Assembly: GCA_036386515.1 (NCBI GenBank)
Contig: DASVVO010000033.1
Coordinates: 1-64,000, forward strand
Reading direction: 5' to 3'
Source of the DNA: JAIVJZ01 sp036386515
GTDB lineage: Bacteria; Acidobacteriota; Blastocatellia; Pyrinomonadales; Pyrinomonadaceae
DNA: 64,000 nucleotides
Below, one piece after another: positions 25,530-33,222 of this stretch. The position numbers were made by a program, and so were the translations under genes. The notes under the pieces are model-generated. The model was not told where the DNA came from. It was given only the letters and a program-made list of their open reading frames with translations, and searched no databases. The stretch's first letter is position 1; every line of letters begins with the position of its first letter.

Positions 25530-26054
25530 AATTTCTTCATCCTTGCCGAAGTCTTTCGGGTCGAATTCGTGGAAGAACCAATCGCGGAGCGGGCGGTGGC
25601 CGAGCGCGTCGTACCAGCCGTACTTCATCATCTCGCCGAACGCCTGTTCCTTCGTCCAGCCGCAGTCGGTGACGCGATAGGCGGCGACGAGCATGCCCGT
25701 GCGATGCCTGCCGCCGCGGCAGTGTGTGAACAGCGCGCCGCGCGTGTCGGAGGTGCGGATGTACGCGAGCCACTCGCGGACGCGCGCGGGCGCGGGCGCG
25801 GCGCGGTCGGAGAAGGCGATATGCCGCCACTCTTTGATGCCCGCCGAGAGCGCGCGTTCTTTGTCGGCGCGCACCTCGTGCTCGATGATGCTGCACACGC
25901 GCTCGACGCCGACACGCTCGATGAGGCCGCGATAACCCGCTTCGTCCGGCAGCGCGCCCCGGTAGATCGTCTTTGTGACCTGCGCGAAATTAGGAATCGG
26001 CACGCCGAACGGATTCTGCTCCGAACGCGACTTCGCCCACTGAATTAACCACAC
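25515..26054 (-). CDS. CX5R tyrosine/dual-specificity phosphatase
   Basis: A 179-residue cysteine-dependent phosphatase: the P-loop HCRGGRHRTG fits HCX5R with catalytic Cys and Arg, and an upstream Asp (AFSDRAAPAP) could be the general acid. The N-terminus (ITQVTKTIYRGALPDEAGYRGL in pattern) resembles DSP-like phosphatases of the Siw14 type, some of which act on inositol pyrophosphates. I favour GTG at 26054, eight bases after GGGGGAGGAG; a TTG at 26087 overlapping the upstream stop is possible. The last codons (IVSSQ) come from the GTCAGTG repeat. The methyltransferase gene immediately upstream on the same strand suggests an operon. Confidence 0.85.
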   Translation of the reverse strand: MWLIQWAKSRSEQNPFGVPIPNFAQVTKTIYRGALPDEAGYRGLIERVGVERVCSIIEHEVRADKERALSAGIKEWRHIAFSDRAAPAPARVREWLAYIRTSDTRGALFTHCRGGRHRTGMLVAAYRVTDCGWTKEQAFGEMMKYGWYDALGHRPLRDWFFHEFDPKDFGKDEEIVSSQ

Positions 26055-26083
26055 CGTCGCACTCTCCTCCCCCTGTCTGCAAC

Positions 26084-27025
26084 TCAACCGCGAGCCGTCT
26101 CCGCCGTCTCCGCCGGAGGCTCGTCCGCCCGCGACAAAGTTTCCGGCGGCGGCGACTCCTGCCCGGCGTCGTGTTCCTCGTGTTCGTCGCCCGCGCTCAA
26201 CTCATACTTGCCGCGATGCTGCGCATAAAAACGGTCGAGAAACTTCACCGTCTCGGCGGGACTGAGCGTGTGCAGTATCTCCATGTTGGCGTTCGCGCGA
26301 AACTTCTCGCGGCGGTCGGGGCGTTCGAGGTAGCCCCGGCGGTAGGCGAGCGCGGCGTCGAGCGGGCGGACGCCCGGCAACTCGCGCGGCGCGAGAAACG
26401 CGTTGTTGTATTCCACTTCGAGGATGGCGTAGTCGTGGCGCGCGGCCAACTCGGCGAGGCTCGCGATGCTGTAGCCGAAGAAGTGGTGCGTCATCTGAAA
26501 CGCGGGGTCGTACTTCACCACGAACTTGACGGGCGGCGGTATCTTCTCGTTGATCTCCGTCACCACCAGGCGCGGGCGAAACTCCTTGAGCGCGGCATCG
26601 AGCACCCAGTAGTCATAACTGTCTATGTCGAGCGAGAGCACGCCGAACTCCCGTTCGACGTTGTAGGCGTGCAGCAGCGACGCCACGTTCGACGGCGTGA
26701 CCACGCAATTGGCGGCCGACACCTGCGGGTAATGTTTATAAGCCGCGGCCAGCTTGCACACCTTGCGATTGCTCCCCTCGAACCCGACGCCGCGCCAGCC
26801 CTCGCGGAACAGCGCGTAAGTGTTCGAGCCGCGCACGCCGTCGCCCGCGCCGATGTCCACGGCCGTCCGGCTCGTGCCTTTGGGCAGCAACTCCGCGATG
26901 TACTTCCGCAGAATCCGTTCCTCGTCGAAGTTGGAAAAACGCTTCCGCCCCGCCGTCGCGCGGGCGCGCTGGACGCGGTGTTCCAGCCGCCTCAAATACC
27001 CCTGTGCCGTCTTCGCGATGCTCAT
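26084..27025 (-). CDS. FkbM-like SAM-dependent methyltransferase
   Basis: A 313-residue Rossmann-fold protein. Motif I is TAVDIGAGDG, followed by an acidic strand end (GVGFEGSNRKV) and GVLSLDIDSYDYWVLDAAL, which together match class I methyltransferases of the FkbM-like group. The following RPRLVVTEINEKIPPPVKF recalls the group that acts on sugars or lipids. The C-terminal 40 residues are acidic, low complexity (Glu/Pro/Ala) and probably disordered. Substrate unknown. It is the first gene of a pair with the phosphatase, whose start lies at the stop codon of this one. A methyl acceptor in surface polysaccharide is an inference from family habit, not from context. Confidence 0.75.
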   Translation of the reverse strand: MSIAKTAQGYLRRLEHRVQRARATAGRKRFSNFDEERILRKYIAELLPKGTSRTAVDIGAGDGVRGSNTYALFREGWRGVGFEGSNRKVCKLAAAYKHYPQVSAANCVVTPSNVASLLHAYNVEREFGVLSLDIDSYDYWVLDAALKEFRPRLVVTEINEKIPPPVKFVVKYDPAFQMTHHFFGYSIASLAELAARHDYAILEVEYNNAFLAPRELPGVRPLDAALAYRRGYLERPDRREKFRANANMEILHTLSPAETVKFLDRFYAQHRGKYELSAGDEHEEHDAGQESPPPETLSRADEPPAETAETARG

Positions 27026-27186
27026 TGCCGGGGGATTATAAACGATAGCCGGTCAATTGTGGGCTTGGCGGCGTGTCGGAGACGTGTCGCGCGGAGGGTT
27101 GAGAAACTGTTGGCGGAGTCCTGTCAGGATGTGGGAGGTTTCCGGCGTGGAGGGGGTAGAGCGCGCGGTCGGGTCTCGTCCGTCGA

Positions 27187-27228
27187 TCAAAAAAGAGGGT
27201 GGCCGAAATAATATTCGTCGCCACCCTC
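27187..27228 (-). terminator. Rho-independent terminator of the cysteine-rich gene pair
   Basis: In gene orientation, GAGGGTGGC and GCCACCCTC pair around a 16-base loop and are followed by TTTTTT. It lies about 30 bp after the stop of the 81-residue gene. Confidence 0.8.
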
Positions 27229-27254
27229 GCACCTGTCTTAACTGCCGTCGCCGA

Positions 27255-27500
27255 TCAGGTTTGACCGCCGCCGATGGGACAATACTGTTGCACGTTTAGT
27301 CGTTCTCCGGCACAGCATTGTTCGGCCGTTGCCATCATCTCGTTAATCGTACAATCGGAGCACGACACCGTGCAGGTTCCGGAGCAGACGTATGAGCAGG
27401 AGCAACCGCATGGCCCCGGGGTCGCGTAGGTTGTGAAAATCCCGTAGCCGCTCATGGTGAAGATGAACGCCAATGCCAGGTTCAGCAACCTCTTTTTCAT
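27255..27500 (-). CDS. Small secreted cysteine-rich protein
   Basis: An 81-residue protein with signal sequence (MKKRLLNLALAFIFTMSGYGIFTTYA). The mature part of about 53 residues contains ten cysteines, seven of them in a 21-residue run (CGCSCSYVC, GTCTVSC, SDC) and three in CC and QQYC. No known family comes to mind; disulfide-bonded or metal-binding folds are possible, and a precursor peptide is conceivable but no maturation enzyme is adjacent. Its ATG overlaps the upstream stop in ATGA, so the two genes are translationally coupled, and a strong terminator follows. Confidence that it is a real gene is high because of the overlap, signal peptide and terminator. Confidence 0.8.
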   Translation of the reverse strand: MKKRLLNLALAFIFTMSGYGIFTTYATPGPCGCSCSYVCSGTCTVSCSDCTINEMMATAEQCCAGERLNVQQYCPIGGGQT

Positions 27501-28150
27501 TTGAGTTCCCCCTCACCGTTCAGCGACCAACTGCTGCCGTCCGCGAAATCAACTTTGGCGACGGTGATGAACATGGCCGAACGCGATGCGAATTGAATCC
27601 ACTTCTTTTCCGAGTCCAGGCCGGGAACGATCTGTTTCTGCCCGGTTGTTCCGTCCTCATTGCGCACCGTCATCGTTTCCGGGGCGGTGAAATGATCGCG
27701 TGAAACCGTGTAGGAGTCGCCGGGCTTGAGCGCGATTTTACTTTGCAGGATGCCGCGCGTGGTGCGCGTGTGCGGGTCTCTGACGGCGAGAAAGAAGCGC
27801 GTCACGGTCTGTCCCGAATGATTGACCAGCGTCGCTTCCGGGACGCTTGAGACCGACGCGAGTTCAGTCACTTTGCCGGTGAGCCTAGTGAAGAGAGCGG
27901 CGGGAACTTCTTTGACCTTGACCTCGACGAGCCGCAGCGGGCAGTCGTCGTTTCCGGCCACGCGCAGAGACTTATCCGGCGACGCTTCCACTTGCCGGAC
28001 AATCGCATGTTTGTCTTGGTTGCCCGAAGCGGGCGAGAGGTGTTTGCCGTTCCGGTTGACGTTCAAGGCGAGCGCGAGCGCCGAGCATAAGAGCACGGAG
28101 CAGCACGCGATTGAGATCGTCCAGCGATTCAAGCGCATCATTTTGGACAT
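27497..28150 (-). CDS. Exported protein of unknown function, coupled to the cysteine-rich gene
   Basis: A 217-residue protein with an N-terminal hydrophobic segment (WTISIACCSVLLCSALALAL) acting as signal or anchor. The exported part looks like a single beta-sandwich: VKEVPAALFTRLTGKV, EATLVNHSGQTVTRFFLAVRD, SKIALKPGDSYTVSRD and FADGSSWSLNGEGELK. Phrases such as 'NHSGQTVTRFFLAV' and 'LKPGDSYTV' are typical of immunoglobulin-like or FixG-like accessory domains. ATG at 28150 has AGGAGG upstream and is chosen over a longer frame. Its stop overlaps the ATG of the 81-residue gene by four bases. The pair forms a short transcription unit with no known function. Confidence 0.75.
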   Translation of the reverse strand: MSKMMRLNRWTISIACCSVLLCSALALALNVNRNGKHLSPASGNQDKHAIVRQVEASPDKSLRVAGNDDCPLRLVEVKVKEVPAALFTRLTGKVTELASVSSVPEATLVNHSGQTVTRFFLAVRDPHTRTTRGILQSKIALKPGDSYTVSRDHFTAPETMTVRNEDGTTGQKQIVPGLDSEKKWIQFASRSAMFITVAKVDFADGSSWSLNGEGELK

Positions 28151-28344
28151 AGTGAGTTTTTCCTCCTGTGAAGGTTGCGAGCGCGAGGGAAGGTTAAGGC
28201 GGCGCAACATAAGGTATCCACGGCACAACATCTGGATGATGAAAATGTGAGGATACGGAATCGGAGACTACGCTCATACCGGGACGCTGTCAATCCCGAA
28301 TGTCACATTTAGCGCTCATTGAAGATGGCTCGCGGGCGGGCGGC

Positions 28345-28563
28345 TCAGGCCGGGTCGCGTTGCCGGAACAGGCAATCCCCGCACACACGATAGGTCTTCC
28401 CGACAACTTTTACCGCGTGAATTAACCCTTCTTCGATATAGCGGTAGATCGTTCGGGTGTGAACATCGACGAGTGCGGCGGCGCGCGCGACTCGTAAAAG
28501 CTGTACCTCTTTACGGCACAATGGACACCATACGCCGGAGAGCGGAGGCTGAGGTCGAGACAT
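28345..28563 (-). CDS. Excisionase-family HTH protein flanked by zinc-type cysteines
   Basis: A 72-residue DNA-binding protein. The centre (ALVDVHTRTIYRYIEEGLIHAVKVVGKTYRV) is a MerR/excisionase-like winged helix-turn-helix. Cys pairs stand before (WCPLC) and after (CGDC) it, the spacing expected for a four-Cys zinc site holding the two ends together. ATG at 28563 follows AAGGAG. Proteins of this type occur as phage or plasmid regulators and as stand-alone regulators; no phage genes are nearby, so chromosomal regulation is more likely. It is the last gene in line after eno, gpmI and the small kinase, 160 bp from the latter. Confidence 0.75.
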   Translation of the reverse strand: MSRPQPPLSGVWCPLCRKEVQLLRVARAAALVDVHTRTIYRYIEEGLIHAVKVVGKTYRVCGDCLFRQRDPA

Positions 28564-28723
28564 ATCTCTACTCCTTAGTAGAAGCATTTAACCGTCTCCG
28601 TGGTGGGATGCCGACTACATCATACGCCGGTTCGACGCGGGATGCGGAATCATCCTGATGCGCCGGTCGCGGTCGCCCGGAAGGCGCGTCGTTAGAGTTC
28701 GCGCGGCCTGTGCCCTTCCGTCG

Positions 28724-29239
28724 TCAGGCGTCACCGACGACGGAGGCGAGATACCGCTCGACCTCGGCGGAGGAACGCAGCCTCACGACCCGCTTGCTTC
28801 CCGCATGCTCCCGCATCAGCCGCAATACTTGCGGCCGGTTGGCCTTCGGATAATTCCACATCCAGAGGATGAATTCCCAGTCGATTTTTTCGTTACATCC
28901 GGCGGCCATGTCCGGCCTCGTGCGGCCACGGTAGACGAGCCACCGCTGCAACGCGCGCCGGAGGCAGACGAGGCGCGGCATGTCCAGAAAGATCAGCGTA
29001 TCGCAAGCCTCGACGCGGATGTCGAACGTGCCGGAATAATTGCCGTCCATCACCCACGCGTCTCGCCGCGCCAACTCCGCGACCATCGCCGCCCATTCGG
29101 GTTTCGGCGTCTCGACCCAGCCCGCCTTCCAGTAGAGCGCATCAAGATGGATGACCGGGAGGTCGAGGAGTTGTCCGAGACGACGGGCGAAAGTGCTTTT
29201 GCCCGCGCCGCTCGAACCGATCACCAGAACCTTTCTCAT
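28724..29239 (-). CDS. P-loop kinase of the FlaR/topology-modulation type
   Basis: A 171-residue P-loop NTPase of the adenylate-kinase-like group. Walker A is GSSGAGKST (residues 8-16), followed by the typical LPVIHLDALYWKAGWVETP and DGNYSGTFDIRVEACDTLIFLDMPR with a Walker-B Asp. This matches proteins annotated as DNA topology modulation protein FlaR; the annotation traces to a genetic effect and the enzymatic activity (probably small-molecule or nucleotide kinase) is not defined. It begins 38 bp after the gpmI stop and is probably in the same operon, which may simply be shared housekeeping transcription. Confidence 0.85.
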   Translation of the reverse strand: MRKVLVIGSSGAGKSTFARRLGQLLDLPVIHLDALYWKAGWVETPKPEWAAMVAELARRDAWVMDGNYSGTFDIRVEACDTLIFLDMPRLVCLRRALQRWLVYRGRTRPDMAAGCNEKIDWEFILWMWNYPKANRPQVLRLMREHAGSKRVVRLRSSAEVERYLASVVGDA

Positions 29240-29277
29240 ACCTTTTTCGCGCGCCGGATATTTCGAGCGAGGCCGAT

Positions 29278-30831
29278 TTAGAGTTCGCGCAGGTCGCGCC
29301 CCGACATCTCGGCGGGCTTCTCCAAACCGAGGAGGCCGAGCATGGTGGGGGCGACATCTTCGAGCGCGCCGCTCTCGCGGAGTTTGAGGCCGCGCGCGGC
29401 TTCGTCGATGAGGTGGAAGGGCACGAGGTTGGAGGTGTGCGCGGTGTGGGGTTGCCCCGTGGTGGGGTCGATCATCTGCTCGCAGTTGCCGTGGTCGGCG
29501 GTGATGAGCGTGCGGCCGCGCGCCGTGCGCATGGCGCGCATGATCCAGCCGAGACAGGTGTCCACGTGCTGGACGGCCTCGATAGTCTTCTCAAGGTTGC
29601 CGGTGTGGCCGACCATGTCCGGGTTGGCGTAGTTGACGATGAACACGTCCGTCTCGTTCTCTTCGATGGCGCGCAGGATTTTGTCGGTGAGTTTGAAGGC
29701 CGACATCTCCGGCGCGAGATCGTAGGTCGCCACTTTGGGCGAGGGGATGAGCAGGCGGCGTTCGTGCGGGTACTCGCGCTCCGTGCCGCCGTTGAAAAAG
29801 TAGGTGACGTGGGCATACTTCTCGGTTTCGGCCATGCGGTAATTGCGCACGCCGACCGAGGCGAACACGTCCGCGAGAATGTTGTAGGGCTGCGTCTTCG
29901 GGAAGGCGACGGGCAGATTGAACGTCCGGTCGTACTCGGCGAAGCAGACGTAGCCGACCGGGGGGCGCGCGGACGCGTCGAAGCCGTCGAAGTTCGCCTG
30001 CGTGAGCGCGGCCGTGATCTGGCGCGCGCGGTCGGCGCGGAAGTTGAAGAAGATAATAGAATCGCCGTCCTGAATCGTCGCCACCGGTTCGCCCTCGGCG
30101 CGCGCGCGCGTGACGATCATCGGCTCGGTGAACTCGTCCGACACGCCGCGCTCGTAAGACTCCTTGATGGCCGCCACCGGGTCGATCACGCGCTGCCCCT
30201 CGGCGTTAATCAGCATCCGGTAGGCGCGCTCCGTGCGCTCCCAACGCTGATCGCGATCCATCGCGTAGTAACGCCCGCAGACGGTGGCGATGCGCCCGCA
30301 GCCGATCTCGGCGCACCGCACCTGCAAGGCTTCGACGTAGCCGTAGGCTGACATGGGCGGCGTGTCGCGCCCGTCGAGGAAGCAGTGAATGTAGACGCGC
30401 TGCAAGCCTTTGTCGTGCGCCATGCGCAGCAGGGCATAGAGGTGCTCCTGCGAGGAATGGACGAGGCCGTCCGAGAGCAAGCCCATCAAATGCAGCGCGC
30501 GATCATGCTTGAGCGTGCTGTCCATCGCGTGGTTGAGCGCTTCGTTTTGCTGAAACTCGCCCGACGCGATCTCGTAGTTGATGCGCTCCACGTCCGTGCG
30601 CAGGACGCGCCCCGCGCCGAGGCAGAGGTGGCCGACGTTGGAGTTGCCCATGACGCCTGCGGGCAAGCCCACACATTCGCCGGACGCTTGCAGGAGCGTG
30701 TGCGGATACTTTTCCAGCAACTCCTGATAGAACGGCATTGAGGCTTGCGCCACGGCGTTGCCCTCGCGCACGGAACTGTAGCCGAAGCCGTCGAGCACGA
30801 TGAGCGCGAGCGGGCCTTGTCTGTCGGTCAC
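29278..30831 (-). CDS. gpmI: 2,3-bisphosphoglycerate-independent phosphoglycerate mutase
   Basis: Glycolytic enzyme of 517 residues interconverting 3- and 2-phosphoglycerate with two Mn2+ ions. Alkaline-phosphatase-like core motifs: VLDGFGYS (metal Asp), the phosphoserine site MGNSNVGH near residue 64, IHCFLDGRDTPP, FFNFRADRARQI, the metal cluster NYANPDMVGHTG and TADHGNCEQM, and a final HTSNLVPF. Start GTG at 30831 has GGGGAG nine bases upstream; the frame extends 20 codons further without similarity. It follows eno after a 105-bp gap on the same strand, placing two consecutive glycolytic steps in one unit, and is followed by the FlaR-like kinase gene. Confidence 0.97.
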   Translation of the reverse strand: MTDRQGPLALIVLDGFGYSSVREGNAVAQASMPFYQELLEKYPHTLLQASGECVGLPAGVMGNSNVGHLCLGAGRVLRTDVERINYEIASGEFQQNEALNHAMDSTLKHDRALHLMGLLSDGLVHSSQEHLYALLRMAHDKGLQRVYIHCFLDGRDTPPMSAYGYVEALQVRCAEIGCGRIATVCGRYYAMDRDQRWERTERAYRMLINAEGQRVIDPVAAIKESYERGVSDEFTEPMIVTRARAEGEPVATIQDGDSIIFFNFRADRARQITAALTQANFDGFDASARPPVGYVCFAEYDRTFNLPVAFPKTQPYNILADVFASVGVRNYRMAETEKYAHVTYFFNGGTEREYPHERRLLIPSPKVATYDLAPEMSAFKLTDKILRAIEENETDVFIVNYANPDMVGHTGNLEKTIEAVQHVDTCLGWIMRAMRTARGRTLITADHGNCEQMIDPTTGQPHTAHTSNLVPFHLIDEAARGLKLRESGALEDVAPTMLGLLGLEKPAEMSGRDLREL

Positions 30832-30936
30832 GGTCGATTTCTCCCCTGATTGAAACTCTCTCGCACGCCTTCTTGCGCGCAGCCCCACCAAGCGGCCGTG
30901 CGTGTGTTCTCCAACCCGACGCTGGCTCGGCAGACG

Positions 30937-32298
30937 CTACTTTCTGGCGGCGCGCGCCTTCCTGGTCGAACCGTGCGCGCCCTTCGCATCCTTCGCGAAT
31001 TTTAAATTCGCGGTTTCAAGTTGGTAAAACGCGCCCATGCCGGGGAAGCGCGCCGAGCCGCGGAGGTCTGCTTCGATGCGCAGGAGTTGGTTGTACTTGG
31101 CGATGCGGTCGGTGCGCGAGAGCGAGCCGGTCTTGATCTGCCCGGCGTTGGTGGCGACGGCGAGGTCGGCGATAAAGGTGTCTTCCGTCTCGCCCGAACG
31201 ATGCGAGATGATGGCGGTGCGCCGGTTGGTGCGCGCCAGTTCGATACAGTCGAGCGTCTCGGTGAGCGTGCCGATCTGGTTGACCTTGATCAGGATCGAG
31301 TTGGCGACGCCGCGCTCGATGCCGCGACGCAGGAAATCCGTGTTCGTCACGAACAGGTCGTCGCCGACGAGTTGCACGCGCGCTCCCATCTCGTCCGTCA
31401 TCGTCTTCCAGCCGTCCCAGTCGTTCTCGGCCATGCCGTCTTCGATGGAGATGATCGGGTATTGTTCGACCCACGACTTCCAGTAGGCCACCATCTCGTC
31501 GCTCGTCAATTTTCGCTGGTCGGATTTTTTGAAGACGTAATGCTTGCCGTCGTAAAACTCGCTCGCCGCCGGGTCGAGCGCGAGCAGGACTTCCGCGCCC
31601 GTCTTGTAACCGGCCGCCGCGATGGCTTCCAGGATCGTTTCAATCGCTTCTTCGTTCGAGCGCAAATCAGGCGCGAAGCCGCCCTCGTCGCCGACGCCGG
31701 TCGCCAGGCCGCGCTTCTTCAGGACGCTTCTCAGCGCGTGGAAGATTTCCGCGCCCGTGCGCAGAGCCTCCGAAAAACTTCCCGCGCCGACGGGCATCAC
31801 CATAAACTCTTGAAAGTCCACGTTGTTGTCGGCGTGCGCGCCGCCATTGATGATGTTCATCATGGGCACGGGCAGCGTGCGCGCGTTCGCGCCGCCGAGG
31901 TAGCGGTAGAGCGGCATCTCCAGATGGGCGGCGGCGGCGCGCGCCGTGGCGAGCGAGACGGCGAGCAGGGCGTTGGCGCCGAGTTTGGCTTTCGTCGGCG
32001 TGCCGTCGAGGGCGATGAGCGCGGCGTCAACTTCGGTCTGGTCGAGCGCGTCGAAGCCTTCGAGCGCGTCGGCGATTGTCCCGTTGATGTTCTGCACGGC
32101 CTTGAGCGTGCCTTTGCCGCCGTAGCGCGCCTTGTCCCCGTCGCGCAGTTCGACGGCCTCGTGCTCGCCCGTTGACGCGCCGGAAGGGACGGCCGCGCGC
32201 CCCGTCTCCCCGCTGTGCAGGAACACTTCGGCCTCGACCGTCGGGTTGCCGCGCGAGTCCAGAATCTCGCGCGCGTGTATCGCCTCAATCAAACTCAT
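30937..32298 (-). CDS. eno: Enolase (phosphopyruvate hydratase)
   Basis: Enolase of 453 residues, converting 2-phosphoglycerate to phosphoenolpyruvate with Mg2+. The start IEAIHAREILDSRGNPTVEAEV and the substrate loop SGASTGEHEAVELRD are canonical. Metal and catalytic residues lie in VGDEGGFAPDL, ISIEDGMAENDWDGW, LVGDDLFVTN and LIKVNQIGTLTETLD (catalytic Lys), then SHRSGETEDTFIADL. The C-terminal 30-35 residues (FYQLETANLKFAKDAKGAHGSTRKARAARK) are an extension past the usual end, rich in Lys/Arg/Ala. In some bacteria enolase is also found on RNA-degradosome or cell surface, but nothing here supports that. Its position upstream of gpmI suggests co-transcription. Confidence 0.97.
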   Translation of the reverse strand: MSLIEAIHAREILDSRGNPTVEAEVFLHSGETGRAAVPSGASTGEHEAVELRDGDKARYGGKGTLKAVQNINGTIADALEGFDALDQTEVDAALIALDGTPTKAKLGANALLAVSLATARAAAAHLEMPLYRYLGGANARTLPVPMMNIINGGAHADNNVDFQEFMVMPVGAGSFSEALRTGAEIFHALRSVLKKRGLATGVGDEGGFAPDLRSNEEAIETILEAIAAAGYKTGAEVLLALDPAASEFYDGKHYVFKKSDQRKLTSDEMVAYWKSWVEQYPIISIEDGMAENDWDGWKTMTDEMGARVQLVGDDLFVTNTDFLRRGIERGVANSILIKVNQIGTLTETLDCIELARTNRRTAIISHRSGETEDTFIADLAVATNAGQIKTGSLSRTDRIAKYNQLLRIEADLRGSARFPGMGAFYQLETANLKFAKDAKGAHGSTRKARAARK

Positions 32299-32480
32299 AA
32301 GTTTGCTTCCCGCCTCCCGCCAAAATTTTGTCGCTGATTTTTAAAGCGCAAATCTATCTCATATTCGTCACAGACAGTCAAAGTAAAAGCGCGTCTCGCA
32401 CAAAATTGCATGATTTTGCAAACAACCGCGCGACGAACACCGTCTATAAAGGGGCTGGTTCGGCAGCGGCAGAAGGGTAT

Positions 32481-32660
32481 ATGACGAAGCAGGACATAGA
32501 AAAGACACCGGCGGGACAGCACGCGCCTCAGGCGGCGACCCAACCGGCGAGGAGACGACGCCCGCTCGCGGGCTTCGTGATCGCCGGGGCGTCGCTCGCC
32601 GTGCTGTTCGGCATCGCCGCCCTGAAAGGGCGCGTTAAAGACGACAACACAGTATCGTGA
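32481..32660 (+). CDS. Small single-helix membrane protein
   Basis: A 59-residue protein beginning at ATG 32481 with AGAAGGG before it. The first 30 residues are polar and basic (ending PARRRRP), then one membrane helix (LAGFVIAGASLAVLFGIAALK) and a short charged tail. By the positive-inside rule the N-terminus should be cytoplasmic. No family recognised. Fifteen bases separate it from the second small membrane protein gene, so they are probably co-translated parts of one complex. An extended frame upstream to 32328 exists but lacks a ribosome site. Confidence 0.6.
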   Translation: MTKQDIEKTPAGQHAPQAATQPARRRRPLAGFVIAGASLAVLFGIAALKGRVKDDNTVS

Positions 32661-32675
32661 AAGGGGATTAGAGTA

Positions 32676-32966
32676 ATGTCAGCACAAGGATTAGGTACGG
32701 CCACGGCGACGGATATTCTCGGCGGCAACGGCGGGGGCGGAGAAGCCACCAAGACGGATGTGTACGAGAAGGTCTTGAAGACCATCGATAACACGACCGT
32801 CGAATCGACGGGCTTCAGCATGTTTCACATCCTGACCATCGGCTCCATCGGCGCGTCGCTCGCGCTCTTTTTCAGCGGCAACAAGCAGGCGGGCATTTTC
32901 GTCGGCCTCTGGCCGCCCACCTTCCTGGCTCTGAAATCGGTGGTGGACAAGAGCGACAAGCAGTAG
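32676..32966 (+). CDS. Small two-helix membrane protein
   Basis: A 96-residue protein with a Gly-rich N-terminus (DILGGNGGGGEATKT), an amphipathic segment (DVYEKVLKTIDNTTVESTG) and two membrane helices (FHILTIGSIGASLALFF and AGIFVGLWPPTFLALKSVV) joined by the short turn SGNKQ. The GGGGAT upstream of the ATG is an adequate ribosome site. Family unknown to me. A GNRA-loop terminator follows about 60 bp after the stop, so the two small genes form a complete, dedicated transcription unit between eno and the VWFA gene. Confidence 0.7.
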   Translation: MSAQGLGTATATDILGGNGGGGEATKTDVYEKVLKTIDNTTVESTGFSMFHILTIGSIGASLALFFSGNKQAGIFVGLWPPTFLALKSVVDKSDKQ

Positions 32967-33029
32967 TAGCGCGGACGGGTAAACGAGCAAGCGGGAACCA
33001 ACCAGGGGTAACGAGCAAGGGGAGGGACG

Positions 33030-33064
33030 GCGGCGCGGTCAGGCAACTGGCCGCGCCGCTTTTT
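33030..33064 (+). terminator. Rho-independent terminator after the small membrane pair
   Basis: A 13-bp stem (GCGGCGCGGTCAG with CTGGCCGCGCCGC, one G-U pair) closes a GCAA tetraloop and is followed by five T residues. Confidence 0.85.
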
Positions 33065-33222
33065 ATCCATGGGCGATTCATTCCGCGCGCGTTTGCGGGT
33101 TAAGATAGAAACACTCCTCCCCAAACCCTAAACGCGCCCCGGCTCGCATCCCCGGACGGGCACGACGAGTGCGACTGTTTGTTCGGGTAAAGTTTTCAAC
33201 GAGGGAGACGTTCAAGCCTTAA

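Noticed and set aside
27255..27500. RiPP precursor
   Set aside because: It has a normal secretory signal peptide instead of a RiPP leader and no radical-SAM, lanthipeptide or cyclodehydratase gene is nearby.
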